From contig NZ_CP083956.1 in NCBI RefSeq assembly GCF_006442795.2, positions 4,937,501 to 5,001,500 on the forward strand: DNA of 64,000 bases. The letters run 5' to 3'. Positions within the stretch are counted from its first letter, which is position 1. Every line of letters begins with the position of its first letter. The position numbers and the translations under genes are program-made. The stretch is from Mesorhizobium sp. B1-1-8 (GTDB lineage Bacteria; Pseudomonadota; Alphaproteobacteria; Rhizobiales; Rhizobiaceae). Of this stretch, positions 11,153 to 19,560 are shown in pieces. A model generated the notes under the pieces. That model was not told the origin of the DNA, did not search any database, and saw only the letters and a list, made by a program, of their open reading frames with translations.

Positions 11153-12565
11153 ATGAACAGCCTGATCGGCCAATTCGACATTTCCGACGATCGCGTCAAA
11201 GAGATCGTCGCCTACACCATCAAAGGCGCTGACGACGGCGAGCTGTTCCTCGAATACAGCGAGAGCGAAGCGCTGATGTTCGACAATGGCCGGCTGAAGA
11301 CCGCCAATTTCAACACCGACCAGGGTTTCGGGTTACGCGCGGTGGCCGGTGAGGCTAGCGGCTATGCCCATTCCAGCGACCTTTCGGAAGCCTCGCTGCG
11401 GCGCGCGGCCGATGCCGTGTCGGCCGTCAAGGGCGGCTATTCCGGCACGCTTGCCGCAGCACCCGCCCGCACCAACCGGCATCTCTATGGCGACGAGAAC
11501 CCGATCCCCTCGCCGAGCTTCGAGGCCAAGGCCAGGCTGCTGCAGGAGATCGACGCCTGGCTGCGCGCCAGGGACCCGCGCGTGCGCCAGGTGACGGCTT
11601 CGCTCGCCGCCTCCTGGCAGCATGTCGAGATCGTGCGCGCCGACGGCCAGATGGTGCGCGACATTCGTCCGCTGGTCAGGATCAACGTCTCGGTCGTGGT
11701 CGGCGATGGCGACCGCCAGGAAAGCGGCTCCTACGGCATGGGCGGCCGCAAGAGCTTTGGCGAATTCGTGACCGAGGAGAGCTGGAAGCATGCTGCCAGC
11801 GAGGCGCTAAGGCAGGCGCTGGTCAATCTCGAGGCCGTTCCGGCGCCCGCCGGCACATTCGACATCGTGCTTTCCAGCGGCTGGCCGGGCGTCATGCTGC
11901 ATGAGGCCGTCGGCCACGGGCTGGAGGGCGACTTCAATCGCAAGAAGACCTCCGCCTTCGCCGGCCTGATGGGCCAGCAGGTCGCGGCCAAGGGCGTCAC
12001 AGTGGTCGATGACGGTACGATCGCCGAACGGCGCGGCTCGCTCACCGTCGACGATGAAGGCACGCCTTCGGCGCGGAACGTCTTGATCGAGGACGGCAAG
12101 CTGGTCGGCTACATGCAGGACCGCCAGAACGCCCGCCTGATGGGCATGAAAGCGACCGGCAACGGCCGACGCGAAGGCTATGCGCACCAGCCGATGCCGC
12201 GCATGACCAACACCTACATGACCTCCGGCGACATGCAGCCCGACGAGATCATCGCTTCGGTCAAGAACGGCATTTATGCCGTCTCCTTCGGCGGCGGCCA
12301 GGTCGACATCACCTCGGGAAAATTCGTGTTTGGCTGCACCGAGGCCTATATGATCGAGAACGGCAAGGTGACACAGCCGATCAAGGGCGCGATGCTGATC
12401 GGCAACGGGCCGGACGCCATGCATCGCGTGTCGATGATCGGCAACGACATGAAGCTCGATAACGGCATCGGCATGTGCGGCAAGGCCGGACAGGGCGTGC
12501 CCGTCGGCGTCGGCCAGCCGCATCTGAGGATGAACCAGATGACGGTGGGCGGCACCAGGGTTTGA
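11153..12565 (+). CDS. tldD: Metalloprotease TldD
   Basis: A 470-residue member of the TldD/PmbA family. The zinc site HEAVGHGLEGD (HExxxH) follows GWPGVMLHEA, and the C-terminal GKAGQGVPVGVGQPHLR is diagnostic of TldD. With its partner TldE/PmbA it forms a peptidase that processes modified peptides and degrades CcdA in E. coli. The partner is not in this window. I start at the ATG at 11153 (MNSLIGQFD); the frame is open upstream to 11087 without family similarity. Confidence 0.96.
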   Translation: MNSLIGQFDISDDRVKEIVAYTIKGADDGELFLEYSESEALMFDNGRLKTANFNTDQGFGLRAVAGEASGYAHSSDLSEASLRRAADAVSAVKGGYSGTLAAAPARTNRHLYGDENPIPSPSFEAKARLLQEIDAWLRARDPRVRQVTASLAASWQHVEIVRADGQMVRDIRPLVRINVSVVVGDGDRQESGSYGMGGRKSFGEFVTEESWKHAASEALRQALVNLEAVPAPAGTFDIVLSSGWPGVMLHEAVGHGLEGDFNRKKTSAFAGLMGQQVAAKGVTVVDDGTIAERRGSLTVDDEGTPSARNVLIEDGKLVGYMQDRQNARLMGMKATGNGRREGYAHQPMPRMTNTYMTSGDMQPDEIIASVKNGIYAVSFGGGQVDITSGKFVFGCTEAYMIENGKVTQPIKGAMLIGNGPDAMHRVSMIGNDMKLDNGIGMCGKAGQGVPVGVGQPHLRMNQMTVGGTRV

Positions 12566-12630
12566 GACCCTGAGGACGTTCTGGTAGAGCATCGTTCGGC
12601 AAACAACGTTTCAGCGACCGTATTCCCATT

Positions 12631-12813
12631 ATGTCCAAATCCGAAAATACGCCGGAAGACGTGCCTTTGAAGACGATGCCGGCCTTTGCCCCGACGCGGC
12701 CGCAGGACGTGTTTGGCGTCTTGCGATGCGATGGCAAACCAAAAACACTGCCGGATATGGATTCGGGCGTCTTGGCCGAAGCGCAGCGGCGCCATGCTCG
12801 CGATTGGTGCTAA
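12631..12813 (+). pseudogene. Possible remnant of an AbrB/MazE-type antitoxin gene
   Basis: A 60-codon frame. Residues 26-57 (DVFGVLRCDGKPKT, then AEAQRRHARD) resemble the C-terminal tail of rhizobial AbrB/MazE/VapB-like antitoxins, which often read D-hydrophobic-F-G-x-L ... EAxxxRHAR. The N-terminal DNA-binding half is absent: the 25 residues before it do not look like a swapped-hairpin domain. There is no toxin gene next to it. It may equally be a chance frame. Confidence 0.3.
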
Positions 12814-12844
12814 CCTACAGCATAGCGATCCTCGTCGGCGACCC

Positions 12845-12858
12845 AACACGATCGTGTT
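12845..12858. promoter_or_regulatory. Perfect 14-bp palindrome upstream of the BTLCP gene
   Basis: AACACGATCGTGTT, 72 bases before the ATG at 12931 and directly before an AT-rich stretch with TTAATTGTTTAATTG. The position suits an operator for the BTLCP gene. No regulator is recognisable beside it. Confidence 0.4.
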
Positions 12859-12930
12859 AGGACATTATTAATTGTTTAATTGCCGGGACTGCCATTCCCG
12901 CATTAGCCTGACGCCAGACTTCTCGTTGCG

Positions 12931-13608
12931 ATGGTGTTGGCAGTGTTGCGTTCCCCTGGCGTCCTGACCTCTTCTTTCCTGCTTGGCCTTGTTTCTTTGA
13001 TCGGCGCGACGACGCTGCCTGCCCGCCCGGCGGCAGCTCAGTCGACATTGTTCAAGCGGCCGTCGACACAACCTTCAACCGATGCATTACACGCCGCCGC
13101 CGTTGGAGGACGCACCAGCATTCCCTATGGCTGGCTGGATTTCTGCCACCGCCGGCCGAAAGAGTGCAAGGTGCCCGCCCTGCCGGCCGCGAACCTCAAG
13201 CTGACCGCGCAGAACCTGCACACTCTCAACCGGATAAATCAAAAGGCGAACCGTGCCATCAAGCCCGTCAGCAATTACGAGCATTGGGGCACGACGATGG
13301 ACCACTGGGACTATCCGGTGGACGGCAAGGGCGATTGCAAGATCTACGCGCTCTACAAGCGCAAGCTTCTTATGGAAGCGGGATTTCCCCGCCAGGCGCT
13401 CCTGATGACGGTGGTGCGCGACCTCAACAATGAAGGCCACACCATCCTGACGGTGAAGACCGATAAGGGCGATCTCGTCCTCGACAATCTGGTCGATGAA
13501 ATCAGGCCCTGGAACGCGACCGGCTACTATTTCCTGAAACGGCAGTCGCAGCAGAACCCGAACATCTGGATTTCGATCAACCAGCGCGGCGGCACGCCGA
13601 AAACCTGA
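12931..13608 (+). CDS. Transglutaminase-like cysteine peptidase (BTLCP family)
   Basis: 225 residues with a signal peptide (hydrophobic to about residue 25, PAAAQ cleavage near 37). The predicted catalytic triad is Cys in GKGDCKIYALYKRKLL, His in EGHTILTVKT and Asp in LVLDNL. This is the bacterial transglutaminase-like cysteine proteinase family (formerly DUF920), common in alphaproteobacteria. Some relatives with this fold (LapG) process surface adhesins, but no adhesin or LapD partner is visible here, so the substrate is unknown. It converges on the pseudo-caspase gene. Confidence 0.88.
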   Translation: MVLAVLRSPGVLTSSFLLGLVSLIGATTLPARPAAAQSTLFKRPSTQPSTDALHAAAVGGRTSIPYGWLDFCHRRPKECKVPALPAANLKLTAQNLHTLNRINQKANRAIKPVSNYEHWGTTMDHWDYPVDGKGDCKIYALYKRKLLMEAGFPRQALLMTVVRDLNNEGHTILTVKTDKGDLVLDNLVDEIRPWNATGYYFLKRQSQQNPNIWISINQRGGTPKT

Positions 13609-13715
13609 CGGATGCCGCCAGCAGCCTCACAGACCGAGCGGCCTTCCGGAACCGAGGCGTTCCGCTTTTGACAGGCTGATAAGCTCTACAGAACGCAGAT
13701 CCCCCTGCCTTGCAG

Positions 13716-13746
13716 GTTCATGGGTCGGAAAATTCGGCCCATGAAC
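13716..13746. terminator. Hairpin between convergent genes
   Basis: GTTCATGGG (13716-13724) pairs perfectly with CCCATGAAC (13738-13746) around 13 bases. It lies between the BTLCP stop (13608) and the pseudo-caspase stop (13775), the expected place for a two-way terminator. There is no T-run on either side, so a Rho-independent mechanism is doubtful. Confidence 0.45.
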
Positions 13747-13774
13747 GGGAAGGGTGCGGGCCGGCCGCGCCAGC

Positions 13775-16459
13775 CTACTGCTTGCACGGCGGCTCGCCCG
13801 GCTGCCCGCAGACCGGCTTCTTGTTTCCTTGCGGCGGCTGCTCCTTGGGCTGCTGTGGCAGGCGCCGCTCCTGCGGCTGGGCCTGAACCCTGGGCTGCGC
13901 ACGGAACTCCGGCCGCTGCGACTTGGAGAACACCTGAGCGTTGGGCTGTTCCTGCAGCTTGAGCTGGCGCTGCGGATTCTCGTTCGGCCTGTTGACCTTG
14001 AAGTTCCGCTGGACGTTGACCTCCGGGCCGGCGGAACCTTCTTCGTTCTGCAACCTGCGGAACTTCCTGCTCCTGTCGTTCCCGCTGACCGAGCCCTGAT
14101 TCTCGTCAGGGGACACGGCCGGATTGTTCCTCCTGAACCGCTTCTGGATGCTCGGCCCGTTATCGGCCGGTTCACCGTTGACGGTCGGCAGCTTGCGGAA
14201 CTTCCTGCTCCTGTCGCTTCCGTTGGCCGGACCCTGAGTCTGGTCGGAGAACACGTCCGGATTGCTCCTCCTGAGCCGCTTCTGCATGCTCGGCCCGTTG
14301 TCGGCCGGTTCACCGTTGACGGTCGGCAGCTTGCGGAACTTCCTGCCCTTGTCGTTTCCGTTGGCCGGACCCTGATCACCCGGTTCGACAATGGACTGGC
14401 CGGCTGACAAATCCCTGCGTGTCAGCTTCCTCGGTTTACCGGACGGCACATTCGGATTGTTCTTCCCGAACCTCTCCTGGGCGCCCTGGCCGTTGTCGGC
14501 CGGCATACCGTTGACGGTGGGCAGCTTGCGCAATTTCTTACCCTGCTGACCGGTGCCCTGCTCTCCGGTCACGGCCGCACCGGCATTTCCCGTCGCCTCC
14601 TGGTTGCCGCCCACAGTGCCTTGCTTGCCGAACTGCTTCCTGGACTTGTTGCCGGGCAAATTTTGGCCATTAAGCACCGGTTTGCCGTTGACGAGCGGCA
14701 GCGTTTTGCCATCGGCTCCCGGCAAGGCGTGGTCAGTCCCAAGCTTGCGGGCGGACAGGTCCTTCGGCAGCGGAGTAGCAGCACCGGGCCGCTGGCCCTG
14801 CGTCACACCCTGGCCCGGCTTCAGCGGTAAGCCGCTCTGATTCTGATTGAACCGAGCTTGACCGGACGTGGCCGCTCTCTTCTCCAGCACCGGCGGCAGC
14901 GCGACCTTGGCTGCTAGCGCTGCGCCGGCACCGACGGCAGCTCCGGTCATTTTCTGGCCGGTGGTGGGGCCGCCCTGGGCGGTGCCGTTGGGCTGTCGGG
15001 CCTGATTTGTGGTCTCGTTATTGATCACCGTGTTGTTGATGACGGTCGCGTTGTGGATGTTGTTGAAGACGATGTTGTCCCGCGGCGGCACGATGTCACG
15101 CGGCGGCCTGACCCACACGGGCACGGGCACGAAGACCGGCACCGGCAGGACGAAAATATCGACCGGCGGCCGCGGCGGCGGCAGCACGATGAAATCCGGC
15201 GGCGGCGGCGGCAGGAAGATCACCGCGACAGGCGGCGGCGGTTCGAAATCGAAATCGGGATCGTCGAAGTAGAGCACCGGACGGTCGACATAGACGATTT
15301 CCTCCGGCGGTGGCGGCGGCACGTCATAGACGACAACGGTGAAGCTCGGCGGCGGTTCGAGCTCGGCGTCGAAATGCTCCAGCCGGCGGCGCGCGTCCCA
15401 GGCATGCGGTCCGTGCGGATAGCGTTCGAGATAGGACCAGTAGGCTTCGGGCGTGTCGCGCATCCAGGTCTGGCGCCAGGTGATCGCTTCGCGTCGCGCC
15501 GCGATGATGGCGCGCACCCGCTTGGCCATCGGATCGTGCGGATAGGCGGCGAGGAAATCCTGGTAGCCGCGCATCGTGTCACGGTCGAGGGCCGCGACAT
15601 AAGCGTCATGGGCATCAAAGTCGCGAATCTCCCTGGTCCGATTGGCCTGGGCTTCGGTCTCGGAAACCTTCGGCGCCGGTGCATCCGGTGCGCGGTCGAA
15701 GAAAACGAAGGGCGCGCTGATCTTCGAAGCGTTCCACGGCACCTCGGCCCCTTGCGTCACCTCGTTGACGCGCAGGCGCGTGCGGTCGAACACGTCTTCG
15801 AGCGGCAGGCCGCCCTCGCGCATCATCTCGGCCAGCGCCTGGGCATAGGCGCCATACGGTCCCTTGCCCTCCGGCGCCACGGTTCCCGGAGCGGCATTGA
15901 AGGCAATCAGCATGTTCGGATCGGGATCGACCAGCGCGAGGCCGCCGGCCAGCGGCTGCTTCGTCTGCGGGAAGGCATTCGGCCGCGCTGCGTCGAGCAC
16001 GACGATGTTGACCTTCGTCGGCAGCGCGGCTAGCGGCCGGGTAAGATCGGAGACCCGAATGGCCTGGATCGGAACGTCGGCTGGATTGGCAATGTTGGCA
16101 TCGACCGGCAGGAAATAGTTCTCGCCTTCGAACTGCGCGCCGTGTCCGGCCAGGTAGACGAAGACGACCGCATCGGGGCCGGCGGCCGAAACCTTTGCGA
16201 GGAAATCGCGGAAGGCGCCGCGCAGCGATTCCTGGTCAACATCGCGCGCGCCGACCACATCGAAACCGGCTGCCTGCAAGGTCTGTCCGATCAGGCCCGC
16301 ATCGTTGGCGGCCGTCGCAAGTTCGCCGGACTGATAGGCGCCATTGCCGATGACGAAGGCGAGGCGTTTTTGCTCTTGCGCGAGCGCGCCCGTCGCGGAC
16401 ACGGCGCTAAACACGATGAAAACGACAATGAGGCTGATGAATTTTAAAAGCGTCCGCAT
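13775..16459 (-). CDS. Secreted caspase-fold (C14) protein lacking the catalytic cysteine, with repetitive tail
   Basis: 894 residues. Signal peptide (about 1-28), then a caspase p20-like domain (about 30-250) with KRLAFVIGNGAY, the His loop YLAGHGAQFEGENYF (H106) and FNAAPGTVAPEG. The segment where active members read D-A-C-R reads VVLDAARPN, so the nucleophile is Ala158 (codon 15986-15988, GCG). A linker follows with repeated aromatic motifs (YQDFLAAYPHDP, YWSYLERYPHGP), a proline-rich part (about 365-470), an Asn-rich NNIHNATVINN segment, and from about residue 640 a basic Gln/Asn/Pro-rich tail with repeats of KFRKLPTVNGEPADNG. The protein probably binds or scaffolds rather than cuts. The ATG at 16486 is an alternative start. 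Confidence 0.85.
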   Translation of the reverse strand: MRTLLKFISLIVVFIVFSAVSATGALAQEQKRLAFVIGNGAYQSGELATAANDAGLIGQTLQAAGFDVVGARDVDQESLRGAFRDFLAKVSAAGPDAVVFVYLAGHGAQFEGENYFLPVDANIANPADVPIQAIRVSDLTRPLAALPTKVNIVVLDAARPNAFPQTKQPLAGGLALVDPDPNMLIAFNAAPGTVAPEGKGPYGAYAQALAEMMREGGLPLEDVFDRTRLRVNEVTQGAEVPWNASKISAPFVFFDRAPDAPAPKVSETEAQANRTREIRDFDAHDAYVAALDRDTMRGYQDFLAAYPHDPMAKRVRAIIAARREAITWRQTWMRDTPEAYWSYLERYPHGPHAWDARRRLEHFDAELEPPPSFTVVVYDVPPPPPEEIVYVDRPVLYFDDPDFDFEPPPPVAVIFLPPPPPDFIVLPPPRPPVDIFVLPVPVFVPVPVWVRPPRDIVPPRDNIVFNNIHNATVINNTVINNETTNQARQPNGTAQGGPTTGQKMTGAAVGAGAALAAKVALPPVLEKRAATSGQARFNQNQSGLPLKPGQGVTQGQRPGAATPLPKDLSARKLGTDHALPGADGKTLPLVNGKPVLNGQNLPGNKSRKQFGKQGTVGGNQEATGNAGAAVTGEQGTGQQGKKLRKLPTVNGMPADNGQGAQERFGKNNPNVPSGKPRKLTRRDLSAGQSIVEPGDQGPANGNDKGRKFRKLPTVNGEPADNGPSMQKRLRRSNPDVFSDQTQGPANGSDRSRKFRKLPTVNGEPADNGPSIQKRFRRNNPAVSPDENQGSVSGNDRSRKFRRLQNEEGSAGPEVNVQRNFKVNRPNENPQRQLKLQEQPNAQVFSKSQRPEFRAQPRVQAQPQERRLPQQPKEQPPQGNKKPVCGQPGEPPCKQ
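14069..14344 (-). repeat. Two tandem 138-bp coding repeats in the pseudo-caspase tail
   Basis: Two near-identical 46-codon units (14344-14207 and 14206-14069), each beginning RKFRKLPTVNG followed by EPADNGPS. A more divergent 65-codon unit starts near 14540 (KLRKLPTVNG) and a decayed fourth (KFRRLQNEEG) follows near 14068. The near identity at DNA level points to recent duplication or copy-number change. Confidence 0.9.
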
Positions 16460-16629
16460 TGCAATCCGCCGTTCGTTATCCGCCATCCGTTTATATTAGT
16501 AACGCCGGAAAGGCAGGAATGTTTCCCTACAGCGCGAAATTAAGACCCTGCAAAAAGGCGCCTTTAGGGCGCAATTTCGTCGGAAGAACAGAGACTTCAT
16601 AAAATTTCTTGCGAACCGGCGGTTGCGGA

Positions 16630-17871
16630 CTACCGGCGTCGCTTCGGCTTTTCCAAAAGCGCCACGGCCTCGATATGCGGCGACCACAGGAACTGGTCGA
16701 TCGGCGTGACGCTTTTCAACACATAGCCGCCGTTGATCAGGATGCGCAGATCCCGCGCCAGCGTCACCGGATTGCAGGAGACCGCAGCGACCAGCGGCAC
16801 GTCGGAGCGGGCGATCTGCTTCGACTGGTCCTCGGCGCCGGCGCGCGGCGGGTCGAAGACCAGACCGTCGAATGCGTTCAGTTCCTTGAAGGTCAGCGGC
16901 CGCCGGAACAGGTCGCGACGCTCGCTGGTCACCCGCTTCAAGCCGCTGGCGAAACGGAAGGCATGGTCGAGCGCGGCAAGTGCTGCCGCATCGCCCTCGA
17001 CCGCGTGGACCTCCGACTTCTCCGCCAGCCGCAAAGCGAAGCTGCCGCAACCGGCGAACAGGTCCGCGACTTTTTTGGCGCGGCTCAGATGCTGGCCGAC
17101 GAGGCTGGCCATCGTCTGCTCGGCGGCTTCGGTCGCCTGCAGGAAGGCGCCTGGCGGCACGGCGACGGCGACCGATCCGAATTGCACCATCGGCTTCTTC
17201 GGCTCGACGATCACCTCGCCGTCGACGGAAAGCCTGGCCAGGCCCTCGGCCATCACGAAATTGGAGGCGATGCGGCGCTGGTTCTCGCCAAGCTTGCCGG
17301 CATCCTGGACGGCAACATCGAGACCGGAAGCCGTGACGGTGACCATCATGTGGAAGGCTTTTGGCGTCGCGCAAACCAGATCGGCCAGCCTCCGCAAGCG
17401 ATCGAGCGCGGCGACGATCGCCGGCAGCGAGATCGGGCATTCCTCGATCGGGATGATCTCGGAAGAAAGCGCGCGCACGAAGCCGAGCAGCATGCCGGCC
17501 TCGGTCCGCCGGGCGCTGAAGACGACCCGGCGCCGGCTGTGGGGCGCGCAAGGCACCAGCGCGTCAATCTCGCCGGCGATACCCTTGGCCTTCAGCGCCT
17601 GCACCACCCGCTCGCGCTTCCACTGCCGATAGGCTTCGGCCTCGAAATGCTGCAGCGCGCAGCCGCCGCATTCGGTGAAATGGCGGCAGGGCGGCTCGAC
17701 GCGGAGCGGCGAGGTTTCCAGCACCGACATCAGTGTGGCGCGGTCCTTCTGCCGCGCGGCGGTGACCGTCTCGCCCGGCAGCGTGAACGGGATGAAGACC
17801 TCGCCGCCGTCAGCCTCGGCAATGCCGTCGCCTTGCGAGCCAAGCCTGGAGATGGAGAAGCGCGCGCTCAT
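16630..17871 (-). CDS. Class I SAM-dependent RNA 5-methyluridine methyltransferase (RumA/TrmA family)
   Basis: 413 residues. An N-terminal TRAM-like domain, then a [4Fe-4S] cluster site (CRHFTECGGCALQH), then the methyltransferase domain with SAM motif DLFAGCGSF, the DPPRAG motif and the catalytic Cys in VSCNP. The family methylates uridines in 23S rRNA or tRNA; which position is modified here cannot be told from sequence. Its start overlaps the tlyA stop by 4 bases (ATGA), so the two RNA methyltransferases are coupled. Confidence 0.93.
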   Translation of the reverse strand: MSARFSISRLGSQGDGIAEADGGEVFIPFTLPGETVTAARQKDRATLMSVLETSPLRVEPPCRHFTECGGCALQHFEAEAYRQWKRERVVQALKAKGIAGEIDALVPCAPHSRRRVVFSARRTEAGMLLGFVRALSSEIIPIEECPISLPAIVAALDRLRRLADLVCATPKAFHMMVTVTASGLDVAVQDAGKLGENQRRIASNFVMAEGLARLSVDGEVIVEPKKPMVQFGSVAVAVPPGAFLQATEAAEQTMASLVGQHLSRAKKVADLFAGCGSFALRLAEKSEVHAVEGDAAALAALDHAFRFASGLKRVTSERRDLFRRPLTFKELNAFDGLVFDPPRAGAEDQSKQIARSDVPLVAAVSCNPVTLARDLRILINGGYVLKSVTPIDQFLWSPHIEAVALLEKPKRRR

Positions 17872-18638
17872 CGCTTCGCGTCCTTGACCGCGGCAAGCAG
17901 GAATTCGCGATTGCCGTCGCCGCCTTCGATCGGCGACGGATGCAGCCCCAGCACGCGCCAGCCCGGAATGCCGGCCAGCCAGTCCCGCAAACCGATGGCG
18001 ATACGCTCTGCCTCGCTCGGGTCCTTGAGCAGGCCACCCTTGCCGATCGCTTCGCGTCCAGCCTCGAATTGCGGCTTGACCAGCACCAGCGCCCTGGCGC
18101 CCTCCCCGGCCAGGGTAAGCGCCGGCGGCAGCGCCAGTTTCAGCGAAATGAAGCTGACGTCGCAGACCAGAAAATCCGGAACGCGGCCGTCAAGGTCAGC
18201 GGTGGTGAGATCGCGGGCGTTGAGGCCCTCGATCACCGTCACGCGCGGGTCCAGGGCGACGTCCGCATGCATCTGGCCATGGCCGACATCAATTGCGGTG
18301 ACATGCGCCGCGCCACGTTCGAGCAGCGCTTGGGAGAAGCCGCCGGTCGAGGCGCCGATGTCAAGCGCTTCGCTGCCCGAGGGATCGAGGCCGAAATGGT
18401 CGAGGCCGGCAATCAGCTTGAGCGCCGCGCGCGACACATAGGCGCGCGCCGGATCGTCGATGGCGATGCGGCAATCCGGCGCGACAGTTTGACCGGGCTT
18501 GCGGGCAACGGCGCCGTCGACGCTGATCGTGCCGCGCTCGATCGCGTCGCGGGCGCGCGAGCGGCTGGCGAACAGACCGCGCTCGACGAGCAGTTCGTCG
18601 AGCCGCCGGCGCGTGCTCGATGACAAAGGGGAATTCAT
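17868..18638 (-). CDS. tlyA: rRNA 2'-O-methyltransferase TlyA
   Basis: 256 residues with an N-terminal S4 RNA-binding domain (RLDELLVERGLFASRSRA) and a C-terminal FtsJ-like Rossmann methyltransferase domain (ALDIGASTGGFSQALL, DVSFISL). TlyA enzymes 2'-O-methylate cytidines in 16S and/or 23S rRNA; some members are also called haemolysins. In many alphaproteobacteria it follows dxs; here the GFA gene and a small secreted protein gene sit between dxs and tlyA. Confidence 0.95.
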   Translation of the reverse strand: MNSPLSSSTRRRLDELLVERGLFASRSRARDAIERGTISVDGAVARKPGQTVAPDCRIAIDDPARAYVSRAALKLIAGLDHFGLDPSGSEALDIGASTGGFSQALLERGAAHVTAIDVGHGQMHADVALDPRVTVIEGLNARDLTTADLDGRVPDFLVCDVSFISLKLALPPALTLAGEGARALVLVKPQFEAGREAIGKGGLLKDPSEAERIAIGLRDWLAGIPGWRVLGLHPSPIEGGDGNREFLLAAVKDAKR

Positions 18639-18758
18639 CGGTCTTCATTGGCGAAAGCCGGCGGTGAAGGCAAGGATATTGGTTGGCTGTTGAATATCGC
18701 GGCGCTTTCGGCACAATGCCACAGGTGAGGTGCAGTTTCATTCAGCCGGGGAGGACGG

Positions 18759-19160
18759 ATGCTTGAGGGAACCTGCCACTGCGGTGCGACCCGCTGGACC
18801 CTGGAGGGCGATCCCGGGCCGATCACCGCCTGCAATTGCACGCTCTGCCGCCGCTACGGCACGCTCTGGGCTTACGACTATGTCGACGAGCGCATCCGTA
18901 TCGCGGGCCCGGTGAACTCCTATACGCGCGACGGAACACAAGCGCCGGAGCTTGAGATCCTGTTTTGCCCGGTCTGCGCCTGCGTGCTCGCCTGGCGCGG
19001 GTTGCGCGCCGGCGCCGGCGGCCGCACGCGCATTGCCGTCAACGTCAGGCTTGCTCCGCCGGAGGCCGTCGCCGACCTGCCGATCGACCATTTCGATGGT
19101 CTCGATACGTTCGACGACCTGCCGCGCGACGGCCGCTGCGTGCGCGATATGTGGTTTTAG
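18759..19160 (+). CDS. GFA family (CENP-V/GFA domain) zinc protein
   Basis: 133 residues with the zinc-binding cysteines of the GFA domain: CHCG at residues 6-9, CNCTLC near 27-32 and CPVC near 69-72. The founding member (Gfa) was described as a glutathione-dependent formaldehyde-activating enzyme, but most small relatives have no proven substrate. A strong ribosome site (GGGGAGGACGG) precedes the ATG at 18759. It points against the flanking minus-strand genes and is followed, 2 bases after the stop, by a family 1 palindrome. Confidence 0.9.
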   Translation: MLEGTCHCGATRWTLEGDPGPITACNCTLCRRYGTLWAYDYVDERIRIAGPVNSYTRDGTQAPELEILFCPVCACVLAWRGLRAGAGGRTRIAVNVRLAPPEAVADLPIDHFDGLDTFDDLPRDGRCVRDMWF

Positions 19161-19162
19161 AG

Positions 19163-19206
19163 GCAATTTCAGGAACAACGCGCAGCGGTTTTCCGTCCGG
19201 AATTGC
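19163..19206. repeat. Intergenic palindrome, family 1, copy 3
   Basis: GCAATTTCAGGAA at the left and GTCCGGAATTGC at the right; it is the reverse orientation of the copies at 3482 and 4803 on this map. It starts 2 bases after the GFA stop, so relative to its upstream gene the orientation is the same as in the other three. Confidence 0.85.
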
Positions 19207-19238
19207 GTGAAAACAAATACTTAGAGCAAGTTGGCGAT

Positions 19239-19526
19239 TTAGAAGACCGTTCGCGGCGCCGGCCGCTCGACGGCCGGCATCAGCCCGTCATTGGCGGAGG
19301 TCTGGCTGCGCGGCGGTTCAACGACGACCGGCAGGATCGGGGTTGCTTCAGGCACGATTACAAACCGCGGAACCTGCTTGTAGGAAAAGCCGCCGCGTAT
19401 GCTGCCCATCTTGCCGGCGACGATGTCCAAAACCGCCTTTTCGAGGTTGCGGTCGTAGCGCGTTTCGGCTGCCGCCGGCGCGCCCATGGCCGCCAAAAGG
19501 GCCATGCCGCACAGATACGACTTCAT
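19239..19526 (-). CDS. Small secreted protein of unknown function
   Basis: 95 residues: signal peptide MKSYLCGMALLAAMGAPAAA with cleavage near residue 20, then YDRNLEKAVLDIVAGKMGSIRGGFSY and a proline-rich C-terminal half with no cysteines. I recognise no domain. Codon use matches the neighbours and the start has a plausible ribosome site (GGGAGATCAGGAAC). It lies alone between repeat copies at 19163-19206 and 19561-19605. Confidence 0.72.
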   Translation of the reverse strand: MKSYLCGMALLAAMGAPAAAETRYDRNLEKAVLDIVAGKMGSIRGGFSYKQVPRFVIVPEATPILPVVVEPPRSQTSANDGLMPAVERPAPRTVF

Positions 19527-19560
19527 TGTTCCTGATCTCCCTGCCTGGGCGGTTTCTGAA

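Larger units (their letters stand above)
12566..12930. other. Intergenic region between tldD and the BTLCP gene
   Basis: 365 bases. It holds a 60-codon open frame (12631-12813) that may be an antitoxin remnant, then a perfect 14-bp palindrome at 12845-12858 and an AT-rich stretch (12862-12882) that probably marks the promoter of the BTLCP gene. I see no terminator after tldD. Confidence 0.6.

Noticed and set aside
12566..12630. Terminator after tldD
   Set aside because: I looked for a stem with a T-run and found none.
16554..16565. Perfect 12-bp palindrome AAAGGCGCCTTT between the pseudo-caspase and RNA methyltransferase genes
   Set aside because: Short, no loop, no promoter context; such palindromes are expected by chance in this composition.
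16496..17551. Minus-strand frame of 351 codons overlapping the RNA methyltransferase gene
   Set aside because: It is a different frame of the same gene, with arginine-rich, low-complexity translation and no motif.
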